Positions 1-9,285 are shown, counted from the first letter of the stretch. The stretch: DNA of 64,000 nucleotides from Gallibacterium genomosp. 3 (GCF_001678475.1 NZ_JTJR01000019.1:1-64000), one strand, 5' to 3'. Translations and numbers: made by a program. Notes: generated by a model from the sequence alone, not told the origin.

Positions 1-57
1 GTTGTTAAAGAACAAAAAAACGACGCTTTCTTTTTCACTTCACACTTCAGCGTCGTT
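1..57 (-). promoter_or_regulatory. rRNA operon leader with boxA (16S gene lies off the window)
   Basis: On the minus strand positions 14-3 read TGTTCTTTAACA, nearly the boxA core (TGCTCTTTAACA) found in the leader ahead of enterobacterial 16S rRNA. Just upstream of it, AACGACGC (50-57 on this strand) pairs with GCGTCGTT (19-26), a leader hairpin. With the strong promoter at 68-95 this looks like the start of an rRNA operon transcribed leftward out of the window. In E. coli rrnH also follows gmhB directly. The rRNA itself is not visible. Confidence 0.8.
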
Positions 58-67
58 GCGGAGGTGC

Positions 68-120
68 ATTATAGTGATTCCAAATTTCTGTGCAAGTCTT
101 TTTTTTCAAAAAAAGATCGA
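68..120 (-). promoter_or_regulatory. rRNA operon promoter with A/T-rich UP-like element
   Basis: Minus-strand -10 TATAAT (73-68) and -35 TTGCAC (95-90) are 16 bp apart. The -10 is followed by a GC-rich discriminator (GCACCTCCGC), typical of stringently controlled rRNA promoters. Long A and T runs at about 97-116 lie where an UP element would sit. The promoter starts right after the gmhB stop codon. The assignment to an rrn operon depends on the adjacent boxA leader. Confidence 0.75.
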
Positions 121-124
121 TCGC

Positions 125-694
125 CTACTTTTTAAACTTCTTAAAATTTATCTCTTTAAGCAACTCTGGAAGTTCTGCAATAGAATCAATAACATAATCT
201 GCCTTAGCTGCAATTTCAGTAGAAATATCCTTCCCTGTTTTTACTAAAACTGTATGCTTTATATTTGCCGCTTGCCCTGCCAATACATCATCTAATTTAT
301 CACCAACCATTATTGACTGATTAGGATCAAGATGAAGATCTCTAATTGCCTCTAGCAACATTCCAGCTTTTGGCTTACGACAGTCACATTCCTGACGATA
401 TTCGCCAATTCCTTCTGGGTGGTGTGGACAATAATAAATTCCATCCAGATGTACTCCTCTATCTTCTAAAGACCAGTCCATCCATTCTGTTAATTGATTG
501 AACTCTTCTTCCGTATAATACCCTCTAGCAATACCAGATTGATTGGTCACTAACACTAAAGCATATCCCATATCTTGTAATACTTTTAAAGCTTCAATAC
601 TTCCTTCAATAAACTGAAACTGATCAATCGTATGAACATAGCCATGATCAATATTTAATGTGCCATCCCGATCTAAAAAAATCGCTTTCTTCAT
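125..694 (-). CDS. gmhB: D-glycero-beta-D-manno-heptose-1,7-bisphosphate 7-phosphatase
   Basis: GmhB is a cytoplasmic HAD-family phosphatase. It removes the C7 phosphate of heptose bisphosphate on the way to ADP-heptose for the LPS inner core. The 189-residue protein opens with the HAD motif FLDRDGTLN and has the middle motif [11 protein letters not shown] Cys/His zinc loop (CPHHPEG...[11 protein letters not shown]) and the late motif MVGDKLDDV follow; length is normal for the family. The HAD half of HisB at 62.9 kb is related, but this protein is single-domain and lacks the dehydratase. The later pathway genes hldD and waaF lie at 15.7-17.7 kb. The gene reads toward the rRNA promoter, as gmhB does toward rrnH in E. 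coli. Confidence 0.93.
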   Translation of the reverse strand: MKKAIFLDRDGTLNIDHGYVHTIDQFQFIEGSIEALKVLQDMGYALVLVTNQSGIARGYYTEEEFNQLTEWMDWSLEDRGVHLDGIYYCPHHPEGIGEYRQECDCRKPKAGMLLEAIRDLHLDPNQSIMVGDKLDDVLAGQAANIKHTVLVKTGKDISTEIAAKADYVIDSIAELPELLKEINFKKFKK

Positions 695-833
695 TTATTC
701 CTCTTTATTATGTCTTCTATTTAATAGCCAACTTACTATAACAAAACTTATTGTTTCAATGTTAATTCATCTTTTCAGATCATAATAAAGAAATAAGATT
801 TAATCATTAATAACTAAAGTTTATAAAAACTTA

Positions 834-864
834 TTGACATAGCTATCTAGACGTCTAAAATACT
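834..864 (+). promoter_or_regulatory. metNIQ promoter overlapped by MetJ operator
   Basis: A -35 TTGACA (834-839) and a -10 TAAAAT (856-861) are separated by 16 bp. Positions 849-856 read AGACGTCT, an exact match to the MetJ met-box consensus. Flanking 8-mers AGCTATCT (841-848) and AAAATACT (857-864) are weaker boxes in register. MetJ bound with S-adenosylmethionine would cover the spacer and -10, so metNIQ should be repressed when methionine is plentiful. Confidence 0.8.
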
Positions 865-900
865 CGATAATTTTCTGTTATCCACTTAATTAAGTAAAAA

Positions 901-1935
901 ATGATCAAATTAGAAAATATCTATAAAACTTTCCAAGTCAATGGTCGACAGCTTACGGCTTTGGACAATGTTTCTTTACATATTCCACAAGGAAAAATTG
1001 TTGGGGTAATTGGTGCATCAGGTGCTGGTAAAAGCACTCTAATTCGTTGTGTCAACCTTTTGGAGCGCCCAACTAGCGGTAATGTTATTGTTGATGACAA
1101 AAATTTAATGCAATTATCGCAATCTGAACTTGTGCAAGCTCGTCGTCAAATTGGCATGATTTTCCAACATTTCAATTTGCTAAGTTGTAGAACAGTATTC
1201 GGTAATATAGCTTTGCCACTAGAATTAAATGGTACTCCAAAAGAGAAAATTACCGAAAAAGTCAATTCACTTTTAAATATGATTTGTTTAGCGGATAAGA
1301 AAGATGCTTATCCAAGTAATTTATCCGGAGGACAAAAGCAACGTGTTGCGATTGCTCGTGCCTTAGCAAGTGATCCAAAAGTATTATTGTGTGATGAAGC
1401 TACTAGTGCTCTAGATCCTGCAACAACACAATCAATTTTACGTCTATTAAAAGAAATTAATCGTAATTTAGGAATTACCATTCTTTTAATTACTCATGAA
1501 ATGGATGTTGTGAAACAGATCTGCGATCAAGTTGCTATTATTGATAAAGGTTGTTTAGTTGAACAAGGTTCTGTCAGTGAAATTTTCTCAAATCCAAAAA
1601 CACAATTAGCCCAAGATTTTATTCGTTCAACATTCCATATCAATTTACCTGATGAATATTTAGCACAACTTAGTGATTCACCTCGCAATGCTGAATCTTA
1701 TCCACTAATAAAATTTGAATTTACTGGTCGTTCTGTAGATGCGCCGCTTCTCTCTCTTGCATCGAAGAAATTTGGTATTGATTTAAGTATCTTGACTTCA
1801 CAAATTGATTATGCCGGTGGCGTTAAATTTGGCTTTGTGATTGCAGAAATAGAAGGTGATGAAGATGCTATTACACAAGCGAAAATTTATTTAATGGAAC
1901 ACAATGTGCGTGTTGAGGTATTAGGTTATGTTTGA
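901..1935 (+). CDS. metN: Methionine ABC transporter ATP-binding protein
   Basis: MetN is the ATPase of the MetNIQ importer for D- and L-methionine at the inner membrane. The 344 residues show a Walker A motif (GASGAGKST, about residue 38), the ABC signature LSGGQKQR, Walker B ([12 protein letters not shown]) and the switch His in LITHEMD. A C-terminal NIL/ACT-like domain from about residue 265 binds methionine and mediates trans-inhibition in characterised homologs. The stop overlaps the start of metI by 8 nt, indicating translational coupling. It is the first gene after a MetJ-type promoter. Confidence 0.96.
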   Translation: MIKLENIYKTFQVNGRQLTALDNVSLHIPQGKIVGVIGASGAGKSTLIRCVNLLERPTSGNVIVDDKNLMQLSQSELVQARRQIGMIFQHFNLLSCRTVFGNIALPLELNGTPKEKITEKVNSLLNMICLADKKDAYPSNLSGGQKQRVAIARALASDPKVLLCDEATSALDPATTQSILRLLKEINRNLGITILLITHEMDVVKQICDQVAIIDKGCLVEQGSVSEIFSNPKTQLAQDFIRSTFHINLPDEYLAQLSDSPRNAESYPLIKFEFTGRSVDAPLLSLASKKFGIDLSILTSQIDYAGGVKFGFVIAEIEGDEDAITQAKIYLMEHNVRVEVLGYV

Positions 1936-2593
1936 TGTGTTAACTCCTCAAGTTTGGACTTTAATTGGCAATGCAACATTAGAAACATTATATATGGTGT
2001 TTGCATCTGGTCTCTTTGCAGCTTTATTTGGTATTCCACTTGGTGTTGTTCTATTTATTACAAAAAAAGGACAAATTAAAGAGAATAAAAGTCTTAATAC
2101 AATTCTTAGTGCTATCGTGAATGTAGGACGTTCAGTACCATTCGTTATTCTACTGGTGGCAATTATCCCATTTACTATGCTGATTTTAGGTACTTTTATC
2201 GGTACAACCGCAGCAATTGTTCCTTTAACTATTTCAGCTATTCCTTTTGTTGCTCGTTTAGTTGAAGGGGCATTAATGGAAATTCCATCTGGATTAACCG
2301 AAGCGGCTCGTGCTATGGGAGCAAGTAACTTCCAAATTATTACTAAATTTTTATTACCAGAAGCATTACCAAGTATTATTAATGCAATCACAATTACTTT
2401 AGTCGCATTAGTTAACTACTCTGCAATGGCTGGTACTGTTGGTGGCGGCGGTTTAGGCTATGTTGGTATTCAGTATGGTTATCAAACTTATGTGCCTGAA
2501 ATCTTAATCGCAACCATTGTTATCCTCGTTATTATGGTACAAGTGATTCAAACTATTGGTGATCAGCTTGTCCGTCATTTTAATCATAAATAA
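1928..2593 (+). CDS. metI: Methionine ABC transporter permease
   Basis: MetI is the membrane-spanning subunit of the MetNIQ importer. Its 221 residues form about five hydrophobic segments. Around residues 120-140 is an EAA-type coupling loop ([27 protein letters not shown]) that docks onto MetN. Length and sequence are normal for the family. It overlaps metN by 8 nt and is followed after 17 nt by metQ, which has its own AAGGAG ribosome site. Confidence 0.95.
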   Translation: MFDVLTPQVWTLIGNATLETLYMVFASGLFAALFGIPLGVVLFITKKGQIKENKSLNTILSAIVNVGRSVPFVILLVAIIPFTMLILGTFIGTTAAIVPLTISAIPFVARLVEGALMEIPSGLTEAARAMGASNFQIITKFLLPEALPSIINAITITLVALVNYSAMAGTVGGGGLGYVGIQYGYQTYVPEILIATIVILVIMVQVIQTIGDQLVRHFNHK

Positions 2594-2610
2594 TCCAAGG
2601 AGATTCTTAT

Positions 2611-3411
2611 ATGCAAATCAAAAACATCTTAACAATTAGTGCATTATCTGCTGCAATTGCATTTTCATCATCAGCATTCGCTAAAGATGGCAAAATTAAA
2701 GTAGGTATCCAAACTGGTCCTGAAATGACTGTTGCTGAAACAGCAAAAAAAATTGCAAAAGATAAATATGATCTAGAAGTTGAGTTAGTTCCATTTACTG
2801 ACTATGTAACGCCAAATGCAGCATTAGAAAACAAACTTATTGATGCAAATGCTTTCCAACATAAACCTTATTTAGATTCTCAGATGAAAGATCGTGGTTG
2901 GACTGACTTAGTTATCGTTGGTAATACTTTTGTTTACCCAATTGCGGCTTATTCTAAAACCATCAAAAAAGCCAGCGAATTAAAAGATGGCGCTACTGTG
3001 GCTATTCCAAACGATCCAACTAACGGTGGTCGTGCATTACTTTTATTACAAGCTCAAGGTTTAATCAAATTAAAAGCAGGTACAGGTTTAACACCAACTA
3101 CATTAGATATTGTTGAAAATCCAAAAAATCTGAATATCAAAACTCTTGATGCTAACTTAATTCCACGTACTTTAGGTCAAGTAGATCTCGCTATCATCAA
3201 CAATACATTTGCTGGTCAAGCTGGTTTATATCCAAGCAAAGATGCTGTTTTTGTAGAAGATAAAGATTCTCCATATGTAAATATCATTGTTGCTCGTGAA
3301 GACAATAAAGCTGATCCAGATGTACAAAATTTTGTAAAAGCATATAACACAGAAGAAGTGTATAAAAAAGCAATGGAAGAATTTAAAGATTCTGTCGTGA
3401 AAGGCTGGTAA
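2611..3411 (+). CDS. metQ: Methionine-binding protein MetQ, apparently without lipid anchor
   Basis: MetQ is the substrate-binding protein that delivers methionine to MetNI (266 residues, NlpA/MetQ family). Visible family motifs include DANAFQHKPYLD, PNDPTNGGRALLLL and the C-terminal DSPYVNIIVAR. The N-terminus is a clear signal peptide ending SSSAFA before KDGKIKVG. It contains no cysteine, so the usual lipobox (LxGC) of this family is absent. The protein is therefore predicted to be cleaved by signal peptidase I and to be soluble in the periplasm, unlike the lipoproteins of E. coli and H. influenzae. A strong terminator follows at 3438. Confidence 0.93.
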   Translation: MQIKNILTISALSAAIAFSSSAFAKDGKIKVGIQTGPEMTVAETAKKIAKDKYDLEVELVPFTDYVTPNAALENKLIDANAFQHKPYLDSQMKDRGWTDLVIVGNTFVYPIAAYSKTIKKASELKDGATVAIPNDPTNGGRALLLLQAQGLIKLKAGTGLTPTTLDIVENPKNLNIKTLDANLIPRTLGQVDLAIINNTFAGQAGLYPSKDAVFVEDKDSPYVNIIVAREDNKADPDVQNFVKAYNTEEVYKKAMEEFKDSVVKGW

Positions 3412-3437
3412 TTTTTTAATTTTTCATTTTATTCTGG

Positions 3438-3467
3438 GCCGAAAGGATTTCCTTTCGGCTTTTATTT
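3438..3467 (+). terminator. Rho-independent terminator of metNIQ
   Basis: GCCGAAAGG (3438-3446) pairs perfectly with CCTTTCGGC (3451-3459) around a 4-nt loop, followed by TTTTATTT. It lies 27 nt after the metQ stop and separates metNIQ from msrC. Confidence 0.9.
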
Positions 3468-3481
3468 GCTTAGGAGAGACT

Positions 3482-3958
3482 ATGTTTTCTTACACTGATC
3501 ATGATATCAATACCTTACCTCAAATTCTGCAAGCCTTAATCGAAGGAGATAATAATCTAATTAGTGTATTAGCCAACACTTCTGCATTGTTAAATCAATA
3601 TTTGACGGATATTAATTGGGTTGGATTTTATCTACTAAATTCAGAAAACGTACTTACTTTAGGACCATTCCAAGGTAAAATTGCCTGCACTCGTATTCCT
3701 GTTGGTAAAGGCGTTTGTGGTCAAGCTGTGGCTCAAAATAAAGTATTACGTGTTGATAATGTTCATCAATTTGATGGGCATATTGCTTGCGATAGTGCAA
3801 GTAATTCTGAAATCGTGTTACCACTTTATCAAAATGACAAAATTATCGGTGTATTAGATATTGATAGTCCAAAATTTGCGCGCTTTACTGAACAGGAACA
3901 ACAAATTCTAGAACATTGTATTCAGCATCTTAATCATCACTTATCAACCTTCTTATAA
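3482..3958 (+). CDS. msrC: Free methionine-(R)-sulfoxide reductase (GAF domain)
   Basis: This 158-residue single GAF-domain protein matches the fRMsr (MsrC/YebR) family, which reduces free L-methionine-R-sulfoxide with a thioredoxin-recycled disulfide. The three family cysteines are present at residues 69, 79 and 103 (KIACTRI, GKGVCGQ, HIACDSAS), with the spacing of the E. coli enzyme (84, 94, 118). The motif SEIVLPL is also typical. Being directly behind methionine import suggests repair of imported oxidised methionine (inference). A GGAGAG ribosome site precedes the ATG. The next gene starts 9 nt after the stop. Confidence 0.9.
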   Translation: MFSYTDHDINTLPQILQALIEGDNNLISVLANTSALLNQYLTDINWVGFYLLNSENVLTLGPFQGKIACTRIPVGKGVCGQAVAQNKVLRVDNVHQFDGHIACDSASNSEIVLPLYQNDKIIGVLDIDSPKFARFTEQEQQILEHCIQHLNHHLSTFL

Positions 3959-3967
3959 GGAATAGTT

Positions 3968-4393
3968 ATGTTGCATTTAACACTTGAAGATCAGCTTTTT
4001 ATTAGTCAACCAAAACAAGTCGGTACGCATTCTAATCAACACGATCACCTTGCAGTTGTATTCGAAGATGATGGTGATACAGGTTATTTTTATGCCATTG
4101 ATACCCAACAAAATGAAGCAATTGTTGACAGCTTACATATTTATAATGTCACTTCCGTTGATCAAAAAGACACCGCCAGAAAATTACAAATTTGTTGGTC
4201 TGAAGATGGTTATTTCGCCTTATTATTAATTAATAATTACCCACATGCTGCTTTTGATTTTAGAAAACTGATTGCTTATAACCACAATCAATTTCCACAA
4301 CCAGCAATCACCAGTTTATGGTCACATAAACTGATTACTGATGAACTTATAAAACAGTGGTTACCTACAGAAAATAATTGTACTAAACAATAA
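3968..4393 (+). CDS. DUF2251 family protein, function unknown
   Basis: The 141-residue protein resembles the DUF2251 family, recognised by the run VVFEDDGDTGYFYA and the motif DSLHIYNV. There is no signal peptide or membrane segment, so it should be cytoplasmic. The sequence is acidic and His/Asn-rich, without obvious catalytic motifs. It starts 9 nt after msrC with an AAGGA ribosome site and is probably co-transcribed with it. A role linked to methionine sulfoxide repair is only a guess from position. I know of no experimentally assigned function for the family. Confidence 0.75.
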   Translation: MLHLTLEDQLFISQPKQVGTHSNQHDHLAVVFEDDGDTGYFYAIDTQQNEAIVDSLHIYNVTSVDQKDTARKLQICWSEDGYFALLLINNYPHAAFDFRKLIAYNHNQFPQPAITSLWSHKLITDELIKQWLPTENNCTKQ

Positions 4394-4461
4394 ATATGAT
4401 ATAGTTTCTCTCAATTAAAAATATCATTTTCAATCGTCATAACCTATAAAGGAGAAGCGTT

Positions 4462-5373
4462 ATGAATCTTCGGGATCTTGAGTATTTAGTTGCACTTTCT
4501 GACCATAAACATTTCCGTAAAGCCGCAGATGCTTGCCATGTTAGTCAACCAACATTAAGCGGACAAATCCGTAAATTAGAAGATGAATTAGGGATTATTT
4601 TATTAGAGCGAACCAGTCGTAAAGTCTTATTTACTCAATCAGGTTTACTATTAGTAGATCAAGCCCGAAATGTACTACGTGAAGTTCAATTACTCCGTGA
4701 AATGGCAAGTAATCAAGGTAAAGATATGACTGGACCATTACATATCGGTATGATTCCTACCATTGGCCCATATCTCTTACCTTATATGATTCCTATGTTA
4801 CGCGAAGCTTTTCCTGAGTTAGAAGTTTATCTCTACGAAGCGCAAACTCATCAACTATTAGAACAATTAGAAAAAGGGCAACTAGATTGTGCTATCGTTG
4901 CATTAGTTAAAGAAACTTCAGCATTTATGGAAATTCCAATTTATGATGAAGCTATGTTAATTGCTGTATCGGATAAACATCCGCTTGCAAAAGAAAAAGA
5001 AATTCCGCTTGAGCGTTTAAAAAATTATGAACTATTAATGCTTGATGATGGCCATTGTTTCCGTGATCAAGCCTTAGGCTATTGTTTTGTGGCTGGTGCA
5101 AAAGAGAATACCCATTATCAGGCAACGAGTTTAGAAACGCTACGTAATATGGTTGCTGCAAATGCAGGAATTACCTTTATTCCTGAATTAGCCGTATTAA
5201 ATGAACGTTCTCGACAAGGGGTAAAATACATTCCTTGTGTCGACCCTCGCCCATACCGCTCTATTGGATTAATTTATCGTCCAGGTTCACCACTACGCGC
5301 TCGTTATCAACGAGTCGCTCAACTAGTGGAAAAAAATATTAAACCATTACTTGTTACCCCAACTAAAGATTAA
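4462..5373 (+). CDS. oxyR: Hydrogen peroxide-sensing LysR regulator OxyR
   Basis: OxyR is a cytoplasmic LysR-type activator that senses H2O2 through a disulfide and switches on catalase, peroxiredoxin and related genes. The 303 residues begin with the LysR helix-turn-helix ([18 protein letters not shown]...[12 protein letters not shown]). The two redox cysteines fall exactly at residues 199 and 208 (DDGHCF, GYCFVAG), as in E. coli OxyR. AAAGGAG lies ahead of the ATG. fabR follows after 5 nt; the same two genes are near neighbours in E. coli. Confidence 0.96.
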   Translation: MNLRDLEYLVALSDHKHFRKAADACHVSQPTLSGQIRKLEDELGIILLERTSRKVLFTQSGLLLVDQARNVLREVQLLREMASNQGKDMTGPLHIGMIPTIGPYLLPYMIPMLREAFPELEVYLYEAQTHQLLEQLEKGQLDCAIVALVKETSAFMEIPIYDEAMLIAVSDKHPLAKEKEIPLERLKNYELLMLDDGHCFRDQALGYCFVAGAKENTHYQATSLETLRNMVAANAGITFIPELAVLNERSRQGVKYIPCVDPRPYRSIGLIYRPGSPLRARYQRVAQLVEKNIKPLLVTPTKD

Positions 5374-5378
5374 TCATC

Positions 5379-6008
5379 ATGAGTGGAATCCGAGCGAAGC
5401 AAAAAGAAAAAACACGACGAGCATTAATTGATGCCGCTTTTGAACAGCTTAGTGCCGAAAAAAGTTTTTCTAATTTAAGTTTACGTGAAGTGAGTCGAGA
5501 AGCGGGTATTGCGCCCACTTCATTTTATCGTCATTTTCGCGATATGGATGAACTTGGGTTAAGTATGGTCGATGAAGCTGGATTAATACTGCGTCAATTA
5601 ATGCGACAAGCTCGTAAGCGTATTGCTGATGGTGGAAGTGTTATTGTTATTTCAGTAGAAACATTCTTTGAGTTTATTGCTAATCGTCCAAATGTTTTTC
5701 GTCTATTACTCCGAGAAAGCTCTGGGACTTCACAAGAGTTTCGTACTGCGGCTTCTCGTGAAATTAACCACTTTGTTGCCGAATTAGCGGAATACATTAT
5801 GAATAAAGACAAAGGCATCCCCGATTATGTTGCTAAAGCTCAAGCAGAGGGAATGGTGACACTTGTTTTTACTGCTGGCTCGCATGCGTTAGATATGAAC
5901 AATCAAGAACGCGAAGCGCTGAAACATCGCGTGATTTTACAATTACGTATGATCGCTAAGGGTGCTTATTTATTAGTAGATCACTCTTCTACAAATCCTC
6001 AAACATAA
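5379..6008 (+). CDS. fabR: TetR-type repressor of unsaturated fatty acid synthesis FabR
   Basis: FabR represses fabA and fabB in response to the unsaturated/saturated acyl-thioester ratio. This 209-residue protein has a TetR helix-turn-helix near residues 25-55 ([21 protein letters not shown]) and an all-helical ligand domain. Identification rests on the strongly conserved N-terminus ([16 protein letters not shown]) and on its place behind oxyR. It is separated from oxyR by only 5 nt and closed by a strong bidirectional terminator. Confidence 0.9.
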   Translation: MSGIRAKQKEKTRRALIDAAFEQLSAEKSFSNLSLREVSREAGIAPTSFYRHFRDMDELGLSMVDEAGLILRQLMRQARKRIADGGSVIVISVETFFEFIANRPNVFRLLLRESSGTSQEFRTAASREINHFVAELAEYIMNKDKGIPDYVAKAQAEGMVTLVFTAGSHALDMNNQEREALKHRVILQLRMIAKGAYLLVDHSSTNPQT

Positions 6009-6047
6009 AATAAGTGCATGATTTATACATCATGCACTTATTCACTT
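6009..6047. terminator. Bidirectional terminator between fabR and ftsN
   Basis: A 14-bp perfect stem (6009-6022 with 6029-6042, core AAGTGCATGAT) is followed by CACTTTTT on the plus strand and flanked by an A-run (6007-6010) that gives U residues on the minus strand. It lies between the convergent genes fabR and ftsN. Confidence 0.88.
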
Positions 6048-6055
6048 TTTATCTT

Positions 6056-6850
6056 TTACATCCCGACCACTACACAATCAACACCTTTTGAACTTAGCGT
6101 TGATTTTGCACTTGATGCTGCGTTATAACTTTCTAGAGGTCCAATAAATACTCGAGTCCAATCTGATGAACTCTTAGTAAATGCGTTAAAACCACTGATC
6201 ACTAAGCGACCTTGTAAGGTTTCTGCCTGTGTTTTATTTTTAAATGCACCACATTGTAAACCATACTTACGTCCACCTTTATCACTACTCTTTTTACTTT
6301 CGCTATCCGATTTTGCTTCAGTAACGATTGTCTTATTCGTTGTTATTGCTGTTGTTGGTTTAGTTACCTTCTCAGGGCTATTTTTTGTCGTTGTTGCTTG
6401 AGTTTGAGCAGCTTTTGCTTGAGCCAATTTTTCTTGTTCTTCTGCTTTAATTCGAGCTTGTTCCTCTGCTTTTTGTTTCGCTTGTTCTGCTAATTTATCT
6501 TGTTCTAGCTGTAATAAAATCTTTTTCTGTTCTTCCGTCAATTGTACATTTTTTGCTACTGAAGACACATTATCATCAACTGGAACTTCTCTTGTTTCTA
6601 ACTGTTTGATATAACTCCATACTTCTTCAGGACGACTTGGTAATGTACTCTTCTTCGTGGTCGGTAAAGTATCTGTTGTTGCTGTAATCTCTTTATTTAC
6701 TGGAGAGTTTTCTTTTAAAAAGAACAAGCCAATTACAAACGCTGCAATAATCGCTAAAATTAAGGCTAATAATATTTTTTTTCTACCATTGCTTTTTTGT
6801 TGTCTTCTTCTAGAGGGTGCGCCTCTTGAAACATAATCACGTTGAACCAC
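6056..6850 (-). CDS. ftsN: Cell division protein FtsN
   Basis: FtsN is the late division protein that triggers septal peptidoglycan synthesis. The 264 residues show a short basic cytoplasmic tail (MVQRDYVSRGAPSRRR), one membrane helix at about residues 26-47, and a periplasmic linker rich in Gln, Ala, Lys and Thr. A C-terminal SPOR domain (about 190-264, YGLQCGAFKNKTQAE) binds denuded septal glycan. The motif EVWSYIKQLE near residue 75 fits the essential E-domain region. The gene lies 84 nt downstream of priA on the same strand, an order also seen in enterics. Confidence 0.92.
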   Translation of the reverse strand: MVQRDYVSRGAPSRRRQQKSNGRKKILLALILAIIAAFVIGLFFLKENSPVNKEITATTDTLPTTKKSTLPSRPEEVWSYIKQLETREVPVDDNVSSVAKNVQLTEEQKKILLQLEQDKLAEQAKQKAEEQARIKAEEQEKLAQAKAAQTQATTTKNSPEKVTKPTTAITTNKTIVTEAKSDSESKKSSDKGGRKYGLQCGAFKNKTQAETLQGRLVISGFNAFTKSSSDWTRVFIGPLESYNAASSAKSTLSSKGVDCVVVGM

Positions 6851-6934
6851 AACTTTTTCCTAACTATCTTTAATTGATAAAACAATAAAACGGGCGCTAA
6901 TTTTACTGAAATTTTAACCCATTAACCACCACTA

Positions 6935-9139
6935 TTAACCGAAATCATAAGGATCAATATCTAAGGATAACCTAATATTAGTAGGGAATTTAATACTTGA
7001 TAATAAGTTTTCTACTACAAATAACAACTGATGTAAAACACTTCGTTGCTGATGTTGTAATAAAAGATACCAACGATAACGTCCCGCTTTTTTCTCTACT
7101 AATGCTGGCAATGGCCCAATAAGCTGGCAAGGTAATTGCTGTTCTTGCATTATTCTATAAACTTGATCCACTAATTGTTGTAATGCCTGTTTAACTTTTT
7201 CCTCATCTCTACCAGTTGCTTTTACAATTGCTTGATAATGATAGGGCGGTAATTGAAATTGATAACGTTGTTGTAAAGCTTGTCGGCTAAATTCTGGATA
7301 ACCTTCAGAAATTAAAGTTTTAAATAATGGATGATCAGGATAATGCGTTTGTAGCAATACCAGCCCGGCTTTTTCACCGCGCCCTGTTCTACCAGCCACT
7401 TGTACATATAATTGCGCTAAACGCTCTTCTGCACGAAAGTCCGCAGAAAATAACGCACTATCAATATTGATTAACCCGACCAATCCAACATTTGGGAAAT
7501 GATGCCCTTTTGCTAACATTTGAGTACCAATCAAGATTTGTCGTTTTCCTTGCGAAATTTCTTGTAAATAGTGTTCTAACACCCCTTTTCTTGCTGTGCT
7601 ATCACGATCTAGGCGAACCACTTGATAATCTGGAAATTTTTGTTGCAAGATGGTTTCTAATTGTTCCGTCCCTATACCTGTTGTTAATAAATTTGTTGAA
7701 CCACAATGAGAACACTGAAACGGAATTGGCTTCTGAGCACCACAATGATGGCACTGCAAAATATGACGGAATTGATGATAAGTATAAGGTTTATCACAAT
7801 GACTGCATAACTCTACCGTCCCACAATCATGGCACAAATAAACTGGTGCAAAACCGCGCCGATTAAGAAACAGTAATACCTGTTCACCCTGCTCTAATAC
7901 TCTTTTCATTTGCCGTAATAGCGTGATGGAAAGACCATTCTCTAAAGGTTGTGTTTTTAAATCCACTACCATCTGATTGTTTGCAATCTGATTATTCGCT
8001 CGATATCGTAATAAAATTAGATGATACTTTTTCCTAGCTACATTATTCAGGCTTTCTAAACTTGGTGTCGCACTACCTAAAATAATCGGGATCTGATGCT
8101 GATTTGCTCGATATACCGCCAGATCACGAGCATGATAACGCCAACCCTCTTGCTGTTTAAAAGATTGATCATGCTCTTCATCTAATACAATTAAGCCTAA
8201 ATTATAAAACTGGGTAAAAATGGCAGAACGAGTACCAATCACAATCGCCACTTTATTTTGTTTTGCTGCCTGCCAAGCTTGCAACCTTTCCGTATCATTC
8301 ATATTTGAATGCATCACAGCTATGGGTACATTAAAACGTAAATTAAAACGTCGAATCGTTTGTGGTGTTAAACCAATTTCTGGAACTAAAACTAATATTT
8401 GCTGTCCTTTTTTCAGGATCTCTTCCATTACTTGCAGATAAACTTCCGTTTTACCTGATCCGGTTACACCTTGTAATAACCAAACATGAAACCCTTCACA
8501 TAGGCTGATTTGACTAACAGCTAATGCTTGTTCTTTATTTAAGGTTAGTTTATTTTTTGTCTGGACTAATTGTTCAGGCTGAAGTATCTCACACCATTCT
8601 GGTGTGTTCTCCTCAACTTCAACTACTTCAATATAACCGCTTTCTAATAAACTTTTTTTCACTCCATGAGAAAAAATATCACTTTGTTTTTCTAAATATT
8701 GCTGCTGTTGCAAAAACTGTAACATCTCAGCTTGACGTGGTTTTCTCGTTAATTCCCCAGTAGTAACAGCTTGTTGCCCTAAAGAGGTTAATTGATAAAA
8801 AGCAGAACGTTTTGTAGTTAAGGTCTCTCCCTTCCGCAATTTAACTAGGAGCGCTGAAAAAAGAACTTCCCCAATCGGATGATGATAATAATCTCTTGCC
8901 CATAGTAATAACTGCCAGATTTTATGATCAAAAATCGGATCTTTATCTAATACCTTTAAAATTTCCTTTAACTGTTCTACATCACTATTTGTTGGGAACT
9001 CTGTCACTATAGCAATACGTTTTTGCGTACCAAAAGGGACTAATACCCTTGCTCCAATAGATACTTCTACCCCCTCTGGCAATAAGTAATCAAATTGATT
9101 TCTCAACGAAATATCTAACGCAACTCGAACTATCTTCAT
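6935..9139 (-). CDS. priA: Primosomal replication restart helicase PriA
   Basis: PriA is a 3'-5' superfamily 2 helicase that recognises stalled forks and reloads the replisome. The 734-residue protein shows Walker A (LLQGVTGSGKTEVYLQ), the DEEH box (VLDEEHDQSFKQQ), helicase motif GSATPSLESL, and a zinc-binding region with eight cysteines in CxxC pairs (CHDCG, CSHCD, CHHCG, CSHCG). An upstream in-frame ATG at 9163 would add eight residues. I chose 9139 because MKIVRVALDI matches the usual N-terminus and AAGG precedes it at good spacing. Confidence 0.95.
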   Translation of the reverse strand: MKIVRVALDISLRNQFDYLLPEGVEVSIGARVLVPFGTQKRIAIVTEFPTNSDVEQLKEILKVLDKDPIFDHKIWQLLLWARDYYHHPIGEVLFSALLVKLRKGETLTTKRSAFYQLTSLGQQAVTTGELTRKPRQAEMLQFLQQQQYLEKQSDIFSHGVKKSLLESGYIEVVEVEENTPEWCEILQPEQLVQTKNKLTLNKEQALAVSQISLCEGFHVWLLQGVTGSGKTEVYLQVMEEILKKGQQILVLVPEIGLTPQTIRRFNLRFNVPIAVMHSNMNDTERLQAWQAAKQNKVAIVIGTRSAIFTQFYNLGLIVLDEEHDQSFKQQEGWRYHARDLAVYRANQHQIPIILGSATPSLESLNNVARKKYHLILLRYRANNQIANNQMVVDLKTQPLENGLSITLLRQMKRVLEQGEQVLLFLNRRGFAPVYLCHDCGTVELCSHCDKPYTYHQFRHILQCHHCGAQKPIPFQCSHCGSTNLLTTGIGTEQLETILQQKFPDYQVVRLDRDSTARKGVLEHYLQEISQGKRQILIGTQMLAKGHHFPNVGLVGLINIDSALFSADFRAEERLAQLYVQVAGRTGRGEKAGLVLLQTHYPDHPLFKTLISEGYPEFSRQALQQRYQFQLPPYHYQAIVKATGRDEEKVKQALQQLVDQVYRIMQEQQLPCQLIGPLPALVEKKAGRYRWYLLLQHQQRSVLHQLLFVVENLLSSIKFPTNIRLSLDIDPYDFG

Positions 9140-9285
9140 TATTGACCTTACATCTACACACATCCGATTTATTATAGAGAATTTTCTGTTTTTCCTCTAA
9201 CCACCAAGCAATTTTTATCAATACTCCTGCTTTTTATATTGAAATTTTTAAGCAACTCCTATATCATTCAGTCTCCTTTTTACTG

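Noticed and set aside
2-247. Plus-strand ORF of 81 codons at the left edge
   Set aside because: It starts with TTG, runs through the rRNA leader and promoter on the other strand and overlaps the end of gmhB; the product has no family features.
1948-2391. 147-codon minus-strand ORF inside metI
   Set aside because: Shadow of a strongly conserved permease gene; no ribosome site and low-complexity Ile/Ala product.
6370-6520. Repetitive Gln/Ala/Glu-rich DNA in ftsN as a tandem repeat or phase-variable element
   Set aside because: No exact repeat unit of fixed length; such linkers are normal for FtsN.
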